This document shows positions 46,175-54,134 of a stretch of DNA of 64,000 nucleotides, piece by piece (position 1 is the first letter of the stretch; each line of letters starts with the position of its first letter). A program made the translations under genes and the position numbers. The DNA lies in contig NZ_JAHRDV010000001.1 of NCBI RefSeq assembly GCF_019083805.1, forward strand, positions 434,001 to 498,000, in the 5' to 3' direction. The notes under the pieces were generated by a model, which made no database searches, was not told the origin of the DNA, and was given only the letters and a program-made list of their open reading frames with translations. The DNA comes from Acetobacter estunensis. Its GTDB lineage: Bacteria > Pseudomonadota > Alphaproteobacteria > Acetobacterales > Acetobacteraceae.

Positions 46175-48871
46175 TCAACTCACCGTATTGGGCGATGCGA
46201 CAGTCCATGTGAACGACTGCACATCATCGGGGAAGGTCGTGGCACCTGTCGGACCATTTCCAAAGTTGACCCCCATGAGTTCCTTGCCAGTGCCGTCGAG
46301 CATCTTGGCGGAGAACAGATTGACCACCTGTGTCGCAGGATTGGTCTTGACGCTGTTTGCCACCACGACGTCATTGGCGATGTTATCTGCCACTGAACTG
46401 CTGGAAAGCGTCACGGGTGTGCCGATAATGGCGTCTTTCGTGCCGTCATTCGAGAAGAAAGTGGCCGTTCCTGCGGGATAGGTCAGGCCGTTCGCTCCCG
46501 TAACGGCTGCTGTGCCGTTATTGAGGAATACACCACCACGAAAACGACCGTTTACAAGCAGGTTATCCGTTACTGCTCCGCTGGAAGTCCACGCAGACTG
46601 CGTTTTCGAACCATCGCCGTAGGATACGCCGAACGCTCCTCCTTGGCCGTAGATTAAAGAAACGCCACGTCCCACCGATGCATTGGTATTCCATGCTTTG
46701 TTGGATCCAAACAGGACAACATTCGAGCCTGTCTTATCGCTCCAACTCAGTGTGGAAACTGCCATATCCACGCGGATTTCTGTTCCCGTAGTGATCCCTA
46801 ATGGGCCTGGCGTTTGTCCCCAGGCTGATCCCGAATTGCCGTTTCCGACAAGAGCATGTTCAGGAATGGTATCGGCTTTCGGTGTTGCCGACTGTTCGGT
46901 GGCCCATGTAGTGCCCACCGAATTAGTCGCTCCTACCTTTACGAAAATCGCCGTTCCATTGGTTCCAGTGATCTGCACCGATCCAGGTGCAGTGATTGCT
47001 GGAGAGAATGTCGCAGTCTCACCACCTGACGTGGCACCGTACGTGATCGGATGTTCAGTAATCGCGGCGCCACCATTGTCACTGGGAGCGGAGACATCGA
47101 CCTGGACATATCCGTCGCCCGCTGTCAGCGTGAATGTCGGTGCTCCCGGAGCCTGAGCTGTAGCAGTGGCGATCACGTTGGTGGAGGACGGGTCATTCAG
47201 ACCATCATCATTGGTTGACGTGATCTGCGCCGTTCCTTCCGCAGATGGCGTAAACGTTGTCTCCACGGCGTTTCCCGAACCTGCGCTCAGGACAACCGGA
47301 TTTTGAGAGAACACTCCCGCAAGACTACTCGTAAGCATGATATTCACGTCTTTGGCTGGGGGATGATCCGGTGCCACCGTGAGCGTTACCGCGCTGTTGA
47401 CAAGAACCGTCTGACTGTCTGCCGAGACCGTGTAGGTGGTCGCTGTAGTGGCCGCCATCACCGTATCGCCGTATGTCAGACGACCGTCGAACCATTCAAT
47501 CAGATAAGGAATGGTCGAGATGGAGTTTGTTCCCCATGCAGACTGGTCTGCAGCGATGGCAGCGGGCCGCATGGACTTGAGATATCTGCTGACAATTTTG
47601 CGAAAATTGTCCGTTGTCAGCACGCTGTTCTTACGCAGTTCCAGCCAGCGCGCACCAATCTGCGGCGCAAAATATGTCCAGAATGACTGAAAGACAGCAT
47701 CCTGTGCGAAAGGATTGCCTTCCTGCGTTGGAGACTGGCCCGTCGTGTCCCAGTAAACGCCAAGACTTTCATCCAGATCGTAAGCATACAGTGACCATAT
47801 GCCCGTGGTAGCGGTGGCGTTATGCGAGCCCAGCATGACATTGTTGGAGACGCTATCGAAAGATCCAACAGCCCAGCAGAAAATCGCATAGTCGATCCAT
47901 GAGTTCAGATCGATATACTGCGCATAACTAGCCCAGTTTGACGATGTCGTCTTGCAGGAGGCTAACCACGTCAGAAGTCGCGCCGGAACTGCATTGTTTG
48001 GTGACGATGGCGAGGAGTATTCCCAATACTTTGAAAAATAGCTGCTGGAGCCATTTGACCACAGATCGGTAGGACCATGCTGCGGCTGCAGCAGATAATG
48101 CGCCGCGTTGCTGTCATCCATAAGATAGGTGTCGTTCGAATTGTTCGAGCGCCACATATACTGACCGAGGAATGTAGGAGCCGTCGCGGCGTCAGTGGTC
48201 CAGTAGAGTTCAACAGGAATTTCGTCACATGAAAACAGAGGATTACCGAAATTGGTCGTGGACGCATCCTCGTATGCGCTTTCAGGCGCAATGAGATTTT
48301 CTGGATAATCGTAGGCACGTCGGATTTGACGCCACAGTTCGAGGCAGACTGCTTCGCGGATCATTGTGCGATCCATTGCGGTGCCGCCACCTGTGTCACC
48401 GTTGGGGATTGTCCCGTAGGCCTTGAGATCAATGGACGTGCTATCTGGCCAATCACCAAAACGGATTGACACTTTGGAACCAGCCGGATTTTTCGGTTTG
48501 AATTTCCAGTTGTGCTTGGTGGCGTTTGCCGAGGTCTGGCCCTGTACGGACATGTTGGTCAAACCGGTTCCTTGATCCGCATAGAGCACCGAATTACCAT
48601 CAAGGATTGCCAGCGTTACCTGTTCATCCGTTCCCACAGTCGGTAGAGCAGAGCCAATTGCCACAAAACGAAGACAGCCCGATTTGGGGCGGCCAACAGG
48701 CACTGTAGTTTCAGTGGACAAAAGAGAAGACACGAACGAAGGAATGCCCGCATTTGCGATATCTTCGCCATCATAATGCATCAATACAGACAGGCCATCC
48801 ACATTTCGTACGACGGGAATTAAGTCGCCGCTTTGCGGTACTGTCACATCAGTCTCGCTAATTTCTGTCAT
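46175..48871 (-). CDS. Phage tail-type protein with CotH-kinase-like domain, FN3 and shared C-terminal module
   Basis: The 898-aa protein has these parts. Residues ~105-470 resemble the CotH kinase domain of spore-coat proteins: KFKPKNPAGSKVSIRFGDW, DRTMIREAVCLELWRQ, IPVELYW with FLGQYMWRSN, and SLYAYDLDESLG, the likely metal-binding Asp pair. Residues ~470-570 are a Big-like sheet domain. Residues ~574-665 are a fibronectin-type unit (APTFTLTAGDGYVQVDVSAP). Residues ~668-898 form a C-terminal module also present in the GH30 tail protein. CotH-type kinases phosphorylate secreted proteins; the role in a phage is unknown. The start overlaps the preceding ORF as ATGA. Confidence 0.72.
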   Translation of the reverse strand: MTEISETDVTVPQSGDLIPVVRNVDGLSVLMHYDGEDIANAGIPSFVSSLLSTETTVPVGRPKSGCLRFVAIGSALPTVGTDEQVTLAILDGNSVLYADQGTGLTNMSVQGQTSANATKHNWKFKPKNPAGSKVSIRFGDWPDSTSIDLKAYGTIPNGDTGGGTAMDRTMIREAVCLELWRQIRRAYDYPENLIAPESAYEDASTTNFGNPLFSCDEIPVELYWTTDAATAPTFLGQYMWRSNNSNDTYLMDDSNAAHYLLQPQHGPTDLWSNGSSSYFSKYWEYSSPSSPNNAVPARLLTWLASCKTTSSNWASYAQYIDLNSWIDYAIFCWAVGSFDSVSNNVMLGSHNATATTGIWSLYAYDLDESLGVYWDTTGQSPTQEGNPFAQDAVFQSFWTYFAPQIGARWLELRKNSVLTTDNFRKIVSRYLKSMRPAAIAADQSAWGTNSISTIPYLIEWFDGRLTYGDTVMAATTATTYTVSADSQTVLVNSAVTLTVAPDHPPAKDVNIMLTSSLAGVFSQNPVVLSAGSGNAVETTFTPSAEGTAQITSTNDDGLNDPSSTNVIATATAQAPGAPTFTLTAGDGYVQVDVSAPSDNGGAAITEHPITYGATSGGETATFSPAITAPGSVQITGTNGTAIFVKVGATNSVGTTWATEQSATPKADTIPEHALVGNGNSGSAWGQTPGPLGITTGTEIRVDMAVSTLSWSDKTGSNVVLFGSNKAWNTNASVGRGVSLIYGQGGAFGVSYGDGSKTQSAWTSSGAVTDNLLVNGRFRGGVFLNNGTAAVTGANGLTYPAGTATFFSNDGTKDAIIGTPVTLSSSSVADNIANDVVVANSVKTNPATQVVNLFSAKMLDGTGKELMGVNFGNGPTGATTFPDDVQSFTWTVASPNTVS

Positions 48872-49155
48872 GGTGTGATCTTTTCTTGATTTACTGTTAC
48901 GTTCTCTCCGTTCACCTGGAGAGCGTCAGTATCAGTATCAGTATCAGTATCAGTATCAGTATCTGTCCCTGCGCCCGTTGCGACATTATTCAGACGAAAA
49001 ATCGCGAAGGTGCCGTAGCCCTCGGCCATCGGGTTGCCCTCAATGTCGAAACTGGCTTTCCCCTTCTGGTTCTTTCTATCTGTGTTGATTGTGCCGTTGC
49101 GCAGGGCGGTATTGGTGAAGACTGAGGTGGAACCCGTTGCCTTGATCGTCGGCAT
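48868..49155 (-). CDS. Small phage protein with Thr-Asp repeat, probably truncated at its 5' end
   Basis: The 95-aa product from ATG 49155 (MPTIKATGSTSVFTNTAL) reads through GTFAIFRLNN to a run of six Thr-Asp pairs and then ALQVNGENVTV. Its stop overlaps the next start (ATGA). Upstream, another frame reads RNDAANLDLFVPYISNAG, which looks like real coding DNA cut off by a frameshift near 49155 and by the IS701 piece beyond. It is probably the tail end of a larger tail-fibre gene. Confidence 0.5.
   Translation of the reverse strand: MPTIKATGSTSVFTNTALRNGTINTDRKNQKGKASFDIEGNPMAEGYGTFAIFRLNNVATGAGTDTDTDTDTDTDTDALQVNGENVTVNQEKITP
48926..48961 (-). repeat. Hexanucleotide tandem repeat, six perfect TCAGTA units
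   Basis: Six exact copies of TCAGTA (ACTGAT in coding sense), with a degenerate unit on each side. They encode alternating Thr-Asp. As the unit is six bases, copy-number change alters linker length without shifting the frame. Confidence 0.9.
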
Positions 49156-49279
49156 GGAAGATCTGATCGCCTGCATTCGAGATGTAGGGGACGAACAGAT
49201 CCAGATTAGCCGCGTCGTTGCGGATACGCACTAGCTCTACAGTTGCGTTTTATGGTGAGTTCTGAATCTATGGATCACC

Positions 49280-49500
49280 ATGATTCAGGATATAATGACT
49301 GGTGGAGCGTCAGTTGAAGAGACGCTGGAATTGTGGGTGTTCGCGCTTCTGGCAGCAAAGGAGCGGATCACGCCGCTGTTTACGCAGAATCGTGTTGCGT
49401 CTTTTGCATGTGCCTTTCTTGATGTCCTGATTGGCAACGAACCGCGCAAGACGGGATGGATGCGTGCGGAAGCTGCAAGGAGATCCTAGTCCTAGGCTCA
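49280..49500 (+). mobile_element. IS701-family transposase remnant (N-terminal part)
   Basis: The frame from about 49280 reads ETLELWVFALLAAKERITPL, FTQNRVASFACAFLDVLIG and EPRKTGWMRAEAA, the known start of IS701-type transposases. After GWMRAEAA a single-base shift leads to GDPSPR, continuing the family motif GDPGPW, and then the similarity ends. Only about 70 codons remain and no terminal repeats were found. Confidence 0.75.
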
Positions 49501-49528
49501 CATATGTATTGTATCCTGTGGCCCGGAT

Positions 49529-50695
49529 CTACTTGGCCGCGCTTTCATCGCTGTCATAAATGAAGCCAAGCACACGAGCGCGCTCTTCCGCATTCTCCGC
49601 AAGGGGCGTCAGCACGGGCTGGTAGTAGCGGTTCAGGCTTTTGAGGTCGCGGTGGCCGGTCACGCGGCATAAATCGAGCGGATTTGGAAACAGATGGGCC
49701 AGTCGCGAGGTCGCTTCGTGCCTCAGGTCGTGAAGACCGGCCCGCTTCACCATCCGGCCGTCCCTTACTGAAAAAGCACGTTCGTCGCCAACATCGAAAA
49801 TCAGATCCTCGGGTGATGGCGGAGCGTCGAACGAAACGAGTTTCTCACGAAGCAAAGCCTACGCGCCGGGCATCAGGCGCCGGATTTCGGATCCTCGCTC
49901 TTCCGCGAGATGGATGGTCTTGGTGTGAGCCAGACTGATGGTTCTTGCTGTGAGGTCGACGTCACACCAACGCAAGGAAGCCGCTTGACTCAGGCGAGTG
50001 GCCTGCTCGACGGACCACCTGACGAGCCACACATCATCAGGATGGGTGTCTGATCTCACAGCGTCCAGCAGACGCTCATACTCTCCGGCAGGCTCGCGCT
50101 CCTCTGGCGAGACACTCCCTACGGGACAGGCTGTCTCTTCCAGCCTGCGATTGCGCTTCCGGTCGGCTCCGGCCGGTCGTTTGATCAAACGTCCTGAAGC
50201 TGGATTTTACGGCAGCGGCACGTCCCACTCAGACATTGCATGTTGCAGAATAGATGCGAGAAGGTTGAGGCGTTTCACAACGGTCGCGGGGGGCATATCT
50301 TTCGCCTGCCTGTCCCGGAAACCTCTGACAGCCGCGATCGTCAGACGGGAGAGTTTCAGGCCAGCGATCGTGTCGCGGAGCAGCGAAGGGATATGATCAG
50401 TGCGATCGCGCTCGCGATGAGCTCTGCACTCATCTCAATATCGCTCGATCAGCGTTCACAGCACGACACCGTCCAGAGCCCGAACGTCGATATTGCGGCC
50501 CTCGCGAACCTTGACCGAGGTCTCTTCAAGCCATGCACGGGCGAAACGGGCTGTATCGAATGTTCTGACGATCCGCTGGCCATTGACCAGTTTGCGTGCC
50601 CGATACTGCTTTGGCCCCCGGCAACTCACGCCATCGGGCCGCGGACGTCCTGTCGCAGGATCGTTGACATTCTCGGCGGATTTTGTACGGGCCAT
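49529..50695 (-). pseudogene. Phage tyrosine integrase, four in-frame stop codons
   Basis: From ATG 50695 (MARTKSAENVNDPATGRP) a single frame of 389 codons runs to the stop at 49529 without any frameshift. It is broken by TGA at 50458-50456, TGA at 50437-50435, TAA at 50209-50207 and TAG at 49861-49859. The protein has an N-terminal arm-type domain (GPKQYRARKLVNGQRI), a core-binding domain (ATVVKRLNLLASILQHAM) and the catalytic part: ATRLSQAASLRWCDVD, GLHDLRHEATSRL and VTGHRDLKSLNRYYQP with the nucleophilic Tyr. It lies next to the tRNA-Glu fragment, its likely target. Confidence 0.85.
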
Positions 50696-50808
50696 GAGAC
50701 GAACTCCGAAGGAGGACGGAATCGCCATTGGTCCAGAATCGCCACTTAATTTTTGGGTGGGATAGAGCGCTTTGCCTGTAAGCTGCTGATAGCATTGCCA
50801 AATAAAAT

Positions 50809-50853
50809 TGGCGTCCCGTACGGGATTCGAACCCGTGTTGCCGCCGTGAAAGG
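50809..50853 (-). other. Attachment site: 3' fragment of a tRNA-Glu gene
   Basis: On the minus strand, bases 50853-50809 read as the 3' half of tRNA-Glu(TTC): CCCTTTCACGGCGG (anticodon arm with TTC), the T arm GGGTTCGAATCCC, and acceptor end ACGGGAC followed by G and CCA. The sequence upstream of CCCTTTC does not form the 5' half. A displaced tRNA 3' end is the standard mark left by a tRNA-integrating phage; the intact tRNA should lie at the other end of the prophage, beyond the window. Confidence 0.85.
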
Positions 50854-51066
50854 GCACAACCTATCTTTGAGTTTCAATGAGTTGTGCGATCCATGCGCGG
50901 AAAGCGTGATATCTAAAAGCGCGGTTAGACACGGGATGCAGGTCCATTGATGGTCATATGAACATCAACGTTTTTGCGAACGAATGACTATTCGGCGATA
51001 GGTTGCTTAGAGCCAATCACCCGCAGCTTAGAAGGACCGTGGTTTATATTGCAAAACAAAGATATA

Positions 51067-51118
51067 GTTTGCATGTGATGAGCGAAAATAGACGCGGAAT
51101 TTCCTCATCGATGCAAAC
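51067..51118. repeat. Large imperfect inverted repeat at the phage end
   Basis: GTTTGCATGTGATGAG (51067-51082) pairs with CTCATCGATGCAAAC (51104-51118) except for the central bases, loop 21 bases; the pairing can extend a few bases outward. It lies just after the last phage gene and about 210 bp from the attachment fragment. It may be an integrase arm site or a transcription end. Confidence 0.5.
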
Positions 51119-51124
51119 TGTATT

Positions 51125-51559
51125 TTAGACGCATCCTCTCACAACTGGCCCACACGCGGCATTTGGCCCTTCGAGGGTAGCACTAGGGCCAGAATAGGCG
51201 ATCCGCGTCACTACTCCGTCCTGCACCGTGGCTGTGACATGGCACGTTCCGTGACCGCCTAATGACAGCTCAAACGAAAACGGCGTTTTCAGATCCAGAG
51301 GCCCCTGAACCGGCTGATCCTGCCGCCAGACCAGAACCTCCTGTCCATCGCGGATCTCGTCCTGGTCTGGCACACCGGCGCATGAGACAAGGTCTGCCCG
51401 CGTGTGGCCGATCAGATCATGCCGGGCACGAGAGGGCAGGGAAGAGCAACCCGCCTGTAAACCGAGAAGCGCCGACATCACGCATAATCGGCCGATCTGA
51501 CAAGCAGACCGACCGTTTCGTAAACCTGCCAACTTGCGTAAAGGCGCAAGTTTCCTCAT
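51125..51559 (-). CDS. Prophage lipoprotein, last gene of the accessory cassette
   Basis: The 144-aa product starts at ATG 51559, coupled (ATGA) to the small membrane gene before it. A basic N-terminus precedes a signal with lipobox LLGLQAGCSS. The mature part reads LIGHTRADLVSCAGVPDQDE and VLVWRQDQ, a pattern like the small SmpA/BamE-type or DUF-like lipoproteins (G-T-x-x-D-L-x-x-C-x-G-x-P), then a beta-rich end with two Cys. It may sit on the inner leaflet of the outer membrane. Role in phage or host is unknown. Confidence 0.65.
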   Translation of the reverse strand: MRKLAPLRKLAGLRNGRSACQIGRLCVMSALLGLQAGCSSLPSRARHDLIGHTRADLVSCAGVPDQDEIRDGQEVLVWRQDQPVQGPLDLKTPFSFELSLGGHGTCHVTATVQDGVVTRIAYSGPSATLEGPNAACGPVVRGCV

Positions 51560-51705
51560 CGCCCCGTATCCTTTGTGCTGTCGGCGGCGAACGGATCCGC
51601 CCGCCGCTTCGCCCGCAGCATGGCCAGCGCCATCCCGAACGACGCGGCAATCGAAGCCACACCGGTCCCGATCCAGAACCACCAGTGCGTGAACAGTTCA
51701 GGCAT
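51556..51705 (-). CDS. 49-aa single-helix membrane protein
   Basis: Start ATG 51705 overlaps the end of the peptidase gene by 8 bp, and its stop overlaps the lipoprotein start. The product has one helix, FWIGTGVASIAASFGMALAM, then a basic RAKRRAD and a short polar tail. The N-out/C-in shape with a following overlapping lipoprotein recalls i-spanin/o-spanin pairs, but it lacks the long coiled-coil of spanins, so this is uncertain. Confidence 0.6.
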   Translation of the reverse strand: MPELFTHWWFWIGTGVASIAASFGMALAMLRAKRRADPFAADSTKDTGR

Positions 51706-52489
51706 TGGCGAGATACGCCGCGTTCTCCGCGCGCAACGTCTCCCAATCCTGCCCGTTGAGCATTCCTGACGCTGGCTTGAGCTGCGGCCACGCGATCGCA
51801 TGCACTTCATCCATCCGCGAGCGTACCCATCGCCATGTGGCCTTCTGGATCGTGCCCCATGTGAGGATGGAGACCAGATCCGTGTCGCCGGTGCCGGTGT
51901 AATCCCACAGCAGCGCACAATGGCCGCCCGCGCTGCCCGGCGTCGTGTCGCCCCGGCCTGCAGGCACGTCCGTGTCCCAGACCGAGGCAAGCGCCCCGAG
52001 TTCCGTGGTCCACATATCGGATTCCGACAGCAGGAAGCCGCAATAGACCGGTCCGAACGCGGCCATGCAGAGGCGAGCGGCGTTCAGATCCGCCACCTCC
52101 ATCGTCCCCCAGAGCGGGAACAGGGTCTGCGTGGCCAGCGCATAGCCATCGCGAGCAGCCGTCGCCAGAACATCCAGTTCCACACCGCCCTGATCGGTCG
52201 AAGGATTGTCCGGCACATAGCCGGTGCTGAGCGAGTAGAACGCGACCGCTTCGTCCGTGGTCACGTCCACCTGAAAACCGCCGCAGGCCGACTGGGCACG
52301 GAACGAGTTGGCCAGGCCAACAGACGTGCAATCGCCGATCGTTCCGTTGCCCAGGAGCAGCGGCGCTGGATCAATGTGGTCACGGATCAGGCGAAGCGGC
52401 GCAGCTCGCTGCATGAACGATAGGCGTGTGAGCTTGGGCGCGCGCGGATCGTGCCGCGCAGGGCGTTTGCCAAGGGCGCGGGTCACCAT
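51698..52489 (-). CDS. Papain-like cysteine peptidase-type protein of the prophage
   Basis: The 263-aa product starts at ATG 52489, overlapping the glycosyltransferase end. It has LGNGTIGDCTSVGLANSF near residue 48 with Cys54, the position of the papain nucleophile after a Q/G-x-G-x-C turn. GSAGGHCALLWDY gives His190, and LTWGT near 210 resembles the NSWG motif that follows the catalytic Asn in papain-type enzymes. There is no signal peptide. It may act as a peptidase or as a transglutaminase/acyltransferase of the same fold. No known phage structural role. Confidence 0.62.
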   Translation of the reverse strand: MVTRALGKRPARHDPRAPKLTRLSFMQRAAPLRLIRDHIDPAPLLLGNGTIGDCTSVGLANSFRAQSACGGFQVDVTTDEAVAFYSLSTGYVPDNPSTDQGGVELDVLATAARDGYALATQTLFPLWGTMEVADLNAARLCMAAFGPVYCGFLLSESDMWTTELGALASVWDTDVPAGRGDTTPGSAGGHCALLWDYTGTGDTDLVSILTWGTIQKATWRWVRSRMDEVHAIAWPQLKPASGMLNGQDWETLRAENAAYLANA

Positions 52490-53394
52490 ACGTTGGCATC
52501 CTCGTTGCGGGCACGGAAATAGCGCTCCATCTCGCGCTTCAGTCGCGGCTTGTTTCCGGCCAGTTCCCATGCCTGCCAGACGTTGCGCTTCAGATCCTCA
52601 TCAGGATCGAAATCGTTGCTCGTCAGGATGTCCCATCGGCTCTGATAGGCGCGGTTTGTCTTGGAGCCGTGGAAATGATGTTCGATCGTGCCGTAGAGTG
52701 CGCCGATATTGCCATTGATCGACGCCAGTGCGCGGTTCTGCCAGCGCAACACGTGCCGCTTGTAGCTTTCCGAGACATTCCCCGGATAACTCTCCGCTGC
52801 CCGACCGATTAGGCCAAGCGCCATATGGTGATCGCCCGATCCCAGCGCGCCGATATCGAGTAGGCCGCCGACGCTTTCCATGGCACGACGGGTAGCGGCC
52901 CAGGCGTAGCCCGGGTGAGAGAACTTGTACGGACCGGCCTGCCGGATCGGCTCGTCGTCCATCCACATGCGGCAGAACGAACGATGCAACTGCATGTGCT
53001 CGCCATTCGGCCCAAGGTCATAGCAATCCGACCAGGGTTGGATCACATCGAAGAGCTGAAGCGCCTCGACCGTTTCACGCGCCCAATCGGCGCGGCGGAA
53101 GAAGATGTCGCTGTCGATCCAGGCCGCGTACTGCCAGTCCTGAGGCAGACGCGAAATGCCGATATTGAGGCAGCGTTCCTTCTCCCATACGAGAGAGTTT
53201 GCGCGAACCCCGACATGATTAACACCAGGAATGTCGCACACGAACGGACGGTCGCCGTACTGACATTCAACGACCGTGAGGCGTGCCCCACTGTCCATGA
53301 CGTGTTCGGCCCAGCGACGATAGATCTGGTCAGGAACCTGCCAACGCAGAGGGTTGGCACGGGCGGTAATGACGTGAAGCTGATGGGCGTGCAT
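52483..53394 (-). CDS. GT-A type glycosyltransferase-like protein of the prophage
   Basis: The 303-aa product starts at ATG 53394, the last base of the preceding TAA. It begins HQLHVITARANPLRW, has AAWIDSDIFFRR with a DxD motif at Asp94-Asp96 for a metal and nucleotide sugar, and HPGYAWAATRRAMESVGG followed by LGSGDHHMALGLIGRA, where GT-A enzymes place acceptor and base residues. Phage glycosyltransferases often modify host O-antigen or phage DNA; the target here is unknown. It is not close to the two chromosomal family 2 enzymes. Confidence 0.72.
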   Translation of the reverse strand: MHAHQLHVITARANPLRWQVPDQIYRRWAEHVMDSGARLTVVECQYGDRPFVCDIPGVNHVGVRANSLVWEKERCLNIGISRLPQDWQYAAWIDSDIFFRRADWARETVEALQLFDVIQPWSDCYDLGPNGEHMQLHRSFCRMWMDDEPIRQAGPYKFSHPGYAWAATRRAMESVGGLLDIGALGSGDHHMALGLIGRAAESYPGNVSESYKRHVLRWQNRALASINGNIGALYGTIEHHFHGSKTNRAYQSRWDILTSNDFDPDEDLKRNVWQAWELAGNKPRLKREMERYFRARNEDANVW

Positions 53395-53474
53395 TAAAGA
53401 TACCAAGCTCGAAGGGGAATGGAGATCAGCCAGAAGGCGATGAGGACGGCCGCAATGCCGATGATGAGGGTCAT
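53394..53474 (-). CDS. 26-aa hydrophobic membrane peptide
   Basis: A tiny gene between two overlapping genes: ATG 53474 overlaps the Tat lipoprotein stop (ATGA) and its TAA overlaps the glycosyltransferase start (TAATG). The peptide is one helix, LIIGIAAVLIAFWLISIPL, flanked by a short basic end. Both couplings suggest real translation. It could be a membrane effector or just a coupling leader. Confidence 0.5.
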   Translation of the reverse strand: MTLIIGIAAVLIAFWLISIPLRAWYL

Positions 53475-54025
53475 GAGACCCCCAGCACGGCCAGCGCCTG
53501 CGCCTCGGTCATGCTCGGCGTCGCGCGCGCAGCCGACGACACGCCGAGCAGCCCACGGAACACGGAGATGATGGTGTCGAGCGCGCTGGACGCGGTTTTG
53601 GCATCGGCCAGAACAGACGCGGAGAGCGACGTGCCGGCCCCGCTGATCGCGGCCTCGATGCTGTTCCCGACCTGTTCGATGTCCGCGAGGATACTGTCCA
53701 CGCGGGTCTTCCAGTTCGTGTCGTTGTAGCTGATCGTCAGCGTGGATCCGGCGGCATCGGAGAACGCGGTCAGGGCGCCGGACAGGGCGGTATCCGCCAC
53801 GGTGATCGCGGCCATGTAGAGCGAGAGCGCGGGATAGGCAGAGAGGAATGAGGCCACCGTCGCGGCGGCATTGAGCCCGGCCTGTCCGTAGTCTTTCACC
53901 TTCGTGACGTTGAGCGTGATCGTGGTCACGCCGTTCGTGGTGCTGGACGTGCAGGCCGCCAGACCGATCGCGCCGACGCCGAGCGCGGAAGAGCGGAGGA
54001 AATTGCGGCGGGAGAGATTTTTCAT
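53471..54025 (-). CDS. Tat-exported lipoprotein of the prophage
   Basis: The 184-aa product starts MKNLSRRNFLRSSALGVG, a full twin-arginine motif (SRRNFLR), and then GLAACTSS, a lipobox, so it should be exported folded and lipidated. The mature part is Ala/Ser/Thr-rich with helical stretches (AGLNAAATVASFLSAYPALS, IEQVGNSIEAAISGAG). No family is recognised. It is first in the cassette, behind a terminator and with its own GGAGCAAT ribosome-binding site, so it may have its own promoter and be expressed in the lysogen. Confidence 0.72.
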   Translation of the reverse strand: MKNLSRRNFLRSSALGVGAIGLAACTSSTTNGVTTITLNVTKVKDYGQAGLNAAATVASFLSAYPALSLYMAAITVADTALSGALTAFSDAAGSTLTISYNDTNWKTRVDSILADIEQVGNSIEAAISGAGTSLSASVLADAKTASSALDTIISVFRGLLGVSSAARATPSMTEAQALAVLGVS

Positions 54026-54042
54026 GGGATTGCTCCGGGCAT

Positions 54043-54069
54043 AAAAAAAGCCGCCCGGTTGGGGCGGCT
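54043..54069 (-). terminator. Terminator after the holin-like gene
   Basis: AGCCGCCC (54049-54056) and GGGCGGCT (54062-54069) form an 8-bp stem with loop GGTTG, with a T-run at 54049-54043 on the minus strand. It separates the lysis/tail transcript from the accessory cassette, which starts about 20 bases further on. Confidence 0.85.
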
Positions 54070-54134
54070 GTCAGATTACGTGTCTTCACGGGGCCGGTGG
54101 CTATCCGGCAGGACGTGGGGAGTGGCGCGAGCGG

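Larger units (their letters stand above)
46118..50808 (-). mobile_element. Decayed prophage remnant (older integration at tRNA-Glu)
   Basis: Between the IS5 remnant and the tRNA-Glu fragment lie a tyrosine integrase pseudogene, an IS701 transposase piece and two coupled phage-type tail genes, all minus strand except the IS701 piece. No head, baseplate or replication genes remain. The integrase lies on the side of the tRNA fragment that was chromosome when the right-hand prophage came in, which suggests an earlier phage used the same site. No second attachment copy is seen on its left. This layered reading is inference. Confidence 0.6.

Noticed and set aside
48926-48961. CRISPR-like repeat
   Set aside because: Units are only 6 bp and directly adjacent, without spacers; it is a coding microsatellite.
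49280-49489. Independent small phage gene
   Set aside because: The sequence matches the N-terminus of IS701-type transposases and is cut by a frameshift, so it is a remnant.
50809-50890. Complete tRNA-Glu gene
   Set aside because: Only the anticodon arm, T arm and acceptor 3' strand are present; the bases that should form the 5' half do not pair.
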